A stretch of 64,000 nucleotides of DNA, taken from positions 1,426,001 through 1,490,000 of the forward strand of contig NZ_CP017774.1 of the NCBI RefSeq assembly GCF_001857965.1. Reading direction: 5' to 3'. The notes below the pieces were generated by a model. It had not been told where the DNA came from. It worked only from the letters and a program-made list of their open reading frames with translations, and did no database searches. Shown in pieces: positions 62,373-64,000 of this stretch (position 1 is the first letter of the stretch; every line of letters starts with the position of its first letter). The DNA is from Flavobacterium commune (GTDB lineage: Bacteria > Bacteroidota > Bacteroidia > Flavobacteriales > Flavobacteriaceae). A program made the translations under genes and the position numbers.

Positions 62373-63674
62373 CTAAGCTACTTTTTTCACCTTATGTCCA
62401 AAAACACCAAAGTAAAGAATAATCAAAAAGCACACTAAAGGAATCAAATAACCTGATTGAATATCATCATGATTCATATCAATCAAAGTTCCCATTCCGT
62501 ATGGCAAAATAGCACCTCCTACGATGGCCATTACTAACCAGGAAGAACCTGTTTCAGTATTGCTTTTCAAGCCTACTAAACCTAAAGAGAAAATCGTTGG
62601 AAACATAATAGACATGAAAAATCCAATTGCACCCAAAGCATAAATTACATAAATTCCCGTTCCGTAAATTGCCACAGCACAAAGAATAGTACTCAATGCA
62701 GCATAGATTGAAAGTAACACATAATCTTTTACATATTTCAAAAAGAATGTTCCGATGAATCTTCCTGCCATAAATAACACTCCATAAAGTCCTAAATAAT
62801 AAGCCGCAGTAATTTCGTCCATATTAGCACCTTGTTCCGCCATTCTAATAAAGAAACTCGTTACACAAACCTGTGCACCCACATAGAAAAACTGTGCTAC
62901 CACAGCCCAGCTCAAATGACGGTGCTTTAAAACAGAGAAAAAACCAGGTTTCACCTCGACTTCAATATGCTCTGGTTTCATAGATGGCAAATGCATGAAA
63001 TAAAACAAAATTGCAACCAAAACCAATATGGTTCCTAAAACAATATAAGGCATTTTTACTGCTGCTGCTTCGCCAGCTAAATAAGATAATCTTTCCGCTT
63101 CAGGCATCGCTGCCATTTGCTCAGGAGTATAACTTTTTCCTGAAAGAATAAAAAGCGAACCTACTATAGGTGCTACCATTGCTGCTAAACCATTAAAGGA
63201 AGCTGCCAAATTCAATCGTTTTGAAGCCGATTCTGGTGGTCCTAAAATAGCCGCATAAGGATTTGCACTGGTTTCAAGAATGGTTAATCCGCAACCAATG
63301 ATAAATAAGGCAACTAAAAACAATTCATATGCCTGTGAATTCGCTGCTGGAACAAACAAGAAAGCTCCCGCTGCAAAAACCAAAAGTCCGATGATAATAC
63401 TGTTTTTATAACCTACTTTTTTAATAATCATTCCCGCAGGAATTGCCATCAGGAAATAAGCTAAAAACACCGAAGTGTCAATTAATGTAGACTGACGGTT
63501 ATTTAACTGACAGGCTTTTTTAAGGTGCGGAATCAAAATTGAATCCAGATTGTGAGCCATTCCCCAAAGGAAAAACAAACTCGTTATTAAAATAAAAGGT
63601 AATACATAATTTGGCCCTTGTCCCTTTTCGGTTGGCACTGAATGTTGGTCACCCAACTGATTGGTTACTTGCAT
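62373..63674 (-). CDS. FucP-like sugar MFS transporter
   Basis: A 433-residue MFS permease with about twelve TM segments. Signature ETSANPYAAILG (Glu in TM4 region, about 133-145), and HNLDSILIPHLKKA near the N-terminus, match the L-fucose/proton symporter family of Bacteroidota. In this neighbourhood it probably imports a sugar released by the pectin enzymes (hexuronate or galactose); specificity is inferred. It is the second gene of a minus-strand unit with the MaoC-like gene 20 bases upstream. Confidence 0.88.
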   Translation of the reverse strand: MQVTNQLGDQHSVPTEKGQGPNYVLPFILITSLFFLWGMAHNLDSILIPHLKKACQLNNRQSTLIDTSVFLAYFLMAIPAGMIIKKVGYKNSIIIGLLVFAAGAFLFVPAANSQAYELFLVALFIIGCGLTILETSANPYAAILGPPESASKRLNLAASFNGLAAMVAPIVGSLFILSGKSYTPEQMAAMPEAERLSYLAGEAAAVKMPYIVLGTILVLVAILFYFMHLPSMKPEHIEVEVKPGFFSVLKHRHLSWAVVAQFFYVGAQVCVTSFFIRMAEQGANMDEITAAYYLGLYGVLFMAGRFIGTFFLKYVKDYVLLSIYAALSTILCAVAIYGTGIYVIYALGAIGFFMSIMFPTIFSLGLVGLKSNTETGSSWLVMAIVGGAILPYGMGTLIDMNHDDIQSGYLIPLVCFLIILYFGVFGHKVKKVA

Positions 63675-63694
63675 GTTTTATATTTATTGGTTGG

Positions 63695-64000
63695 TTAATT
63701 TTTCCTTTTTACCAGTAGCAAATGGTCACAAACCATTACTACCTCGCCTCTTTGATTAATAATCTCTAAGTGTTCCGTCACAGTTCCCATCTCTGGTCTT
63801 TTAGCATCACCTTTCTCTGAAATGGTAATCTCTGAGTGAATCGTATCGCCAATATGTACCGGTTTTACAAAACGCATTCTGTCATAACCCTTAGAAAAAG
63901 CTTCCGGATTAATCTCCGATGCCGTCAATCCTACCCCAATGGCAAGTACCATCGTTCCATGAGCAATACGCTGACCAAAAGGCTGGGTTTTACACCATTC
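63695..64000 (-). CDS. MaoC-like hydratase, N-terminus outside window
   Basis: A partial hot-dog-fold protein; the frame continues to the last base, so the N-terminus lies beyond the edge. The visible 101 residues include FGQRIAHGTMVLAI (MaoC hydratase motif) and VHIGDTIHSEITI. Such enzymes hydrate enoyl-CoA or act on related thioesters. It precedes the FucP-like gene by 20 bases and so shares its transcript, a common arrangement whose link to sugar use is unclear. Confidence 0.85.
   Translation of the reverse strand, partial: EWCKTQPFGQRIAHGTMVLAIGVGLTASEINPEAFSKGYDRMRFVKPVHIGDTIHSEITISEKGDAKRPEMGTVTEHLEIINQRGEVVMVCDHLLLVKRKN

Overview
This window looks like a chromosomal segment of a Flavobacterium-type member of the Bacteroidota. 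The DNA is AT-rich. Promoters match the Bacteroidota form (TAnnTTTG at -7, sometimes with TTG about 19-23 bases upstream), and start codons lack Shine-Dalgarno sequences. The gene content is typical of Flavobacteriaceae: TonB-dependent receptor with CarboxypepD_reg-like domain, DUF2480, DUF3078, DUF5689, FucP-type sugar MFS, GH97, PL10, and a bifunctional ornithine-lipid acyltransferase.

Layout. 1-4.2 kb: the 3' end of a membrane M28 peptidase, a metallo-beta-lactamase-fold hydrolase and a DUF898/M48 membrane protease pair. 4.3-12.2 kb: a SUF iron-sulfur assembly cluster (sufA-B-C-D, then sufS, a lipoprotein, sufE, sufT, DUF2480). It is interrupted between sufE and sufT by a frameshifted GxxExxY (PD-(D/E)XK-like) nuclease gene flanked by perfect 19-bp inverted repeats. 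12.2-21.4 kb: DUF3078 protein, HflX, a secreted GH13 alpha-glucosidase-like enzyme, an FKBP lipoprotein, and a DUF5689 lipoprotein paired with a TonB-dependent receptor. 21.6-30.7 kb: a tiny basic protein, a TlpA-like thioredoxin, an unrecognised orphan gene bordered by REP-like hairpins, MetRS, a DMT transporter, HAD hydrolase, ferritin and a Lys/Cys-rich 61-aa protein. 30.9-49.5 kb: mostly housekeeping and envelope genes (OlsF-type acyltransferase, exonuclease III, OmpA lipoprotein, aldo/keto reductase, AsmA-like/GT51 transglycosylase, porin, S8 and M1 peptidases, MFS, Gfo/Idh/MocA, old yellow enzyme, RseP).

49.5-50.3 kb: two identical tRNA-Asn(GTT) genes with duplicated promoters, plus shuffled terminator hairpins and three T-arm-like remnants. 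50.3-54.0 kb: a beta-propeller protein, an unknown exported protein and a PAS histidine kinase/response regulator pair. 54.4-64.0 kb: a co-oriented carbohydrate cluster on the minus strand (MaoC-like, FucP-like transporter, GH2, GH28, PL10, GH97). It is best read as part of a pectin-utilisation locus whose SusC/SusD and regulator genes would lie beyond the right edge.

The strongest candidate for something undescribed is the small-nuclease cassette with perfect terminal inverted repeats inside the suf cluster. The tRNA-Asn duplication with tRNA-end remnants and several families of short intergenic repeats come next. Most of the remaining window is ordinary core genome. All assignments are by reading motifs and family resemblance; no database search was run.
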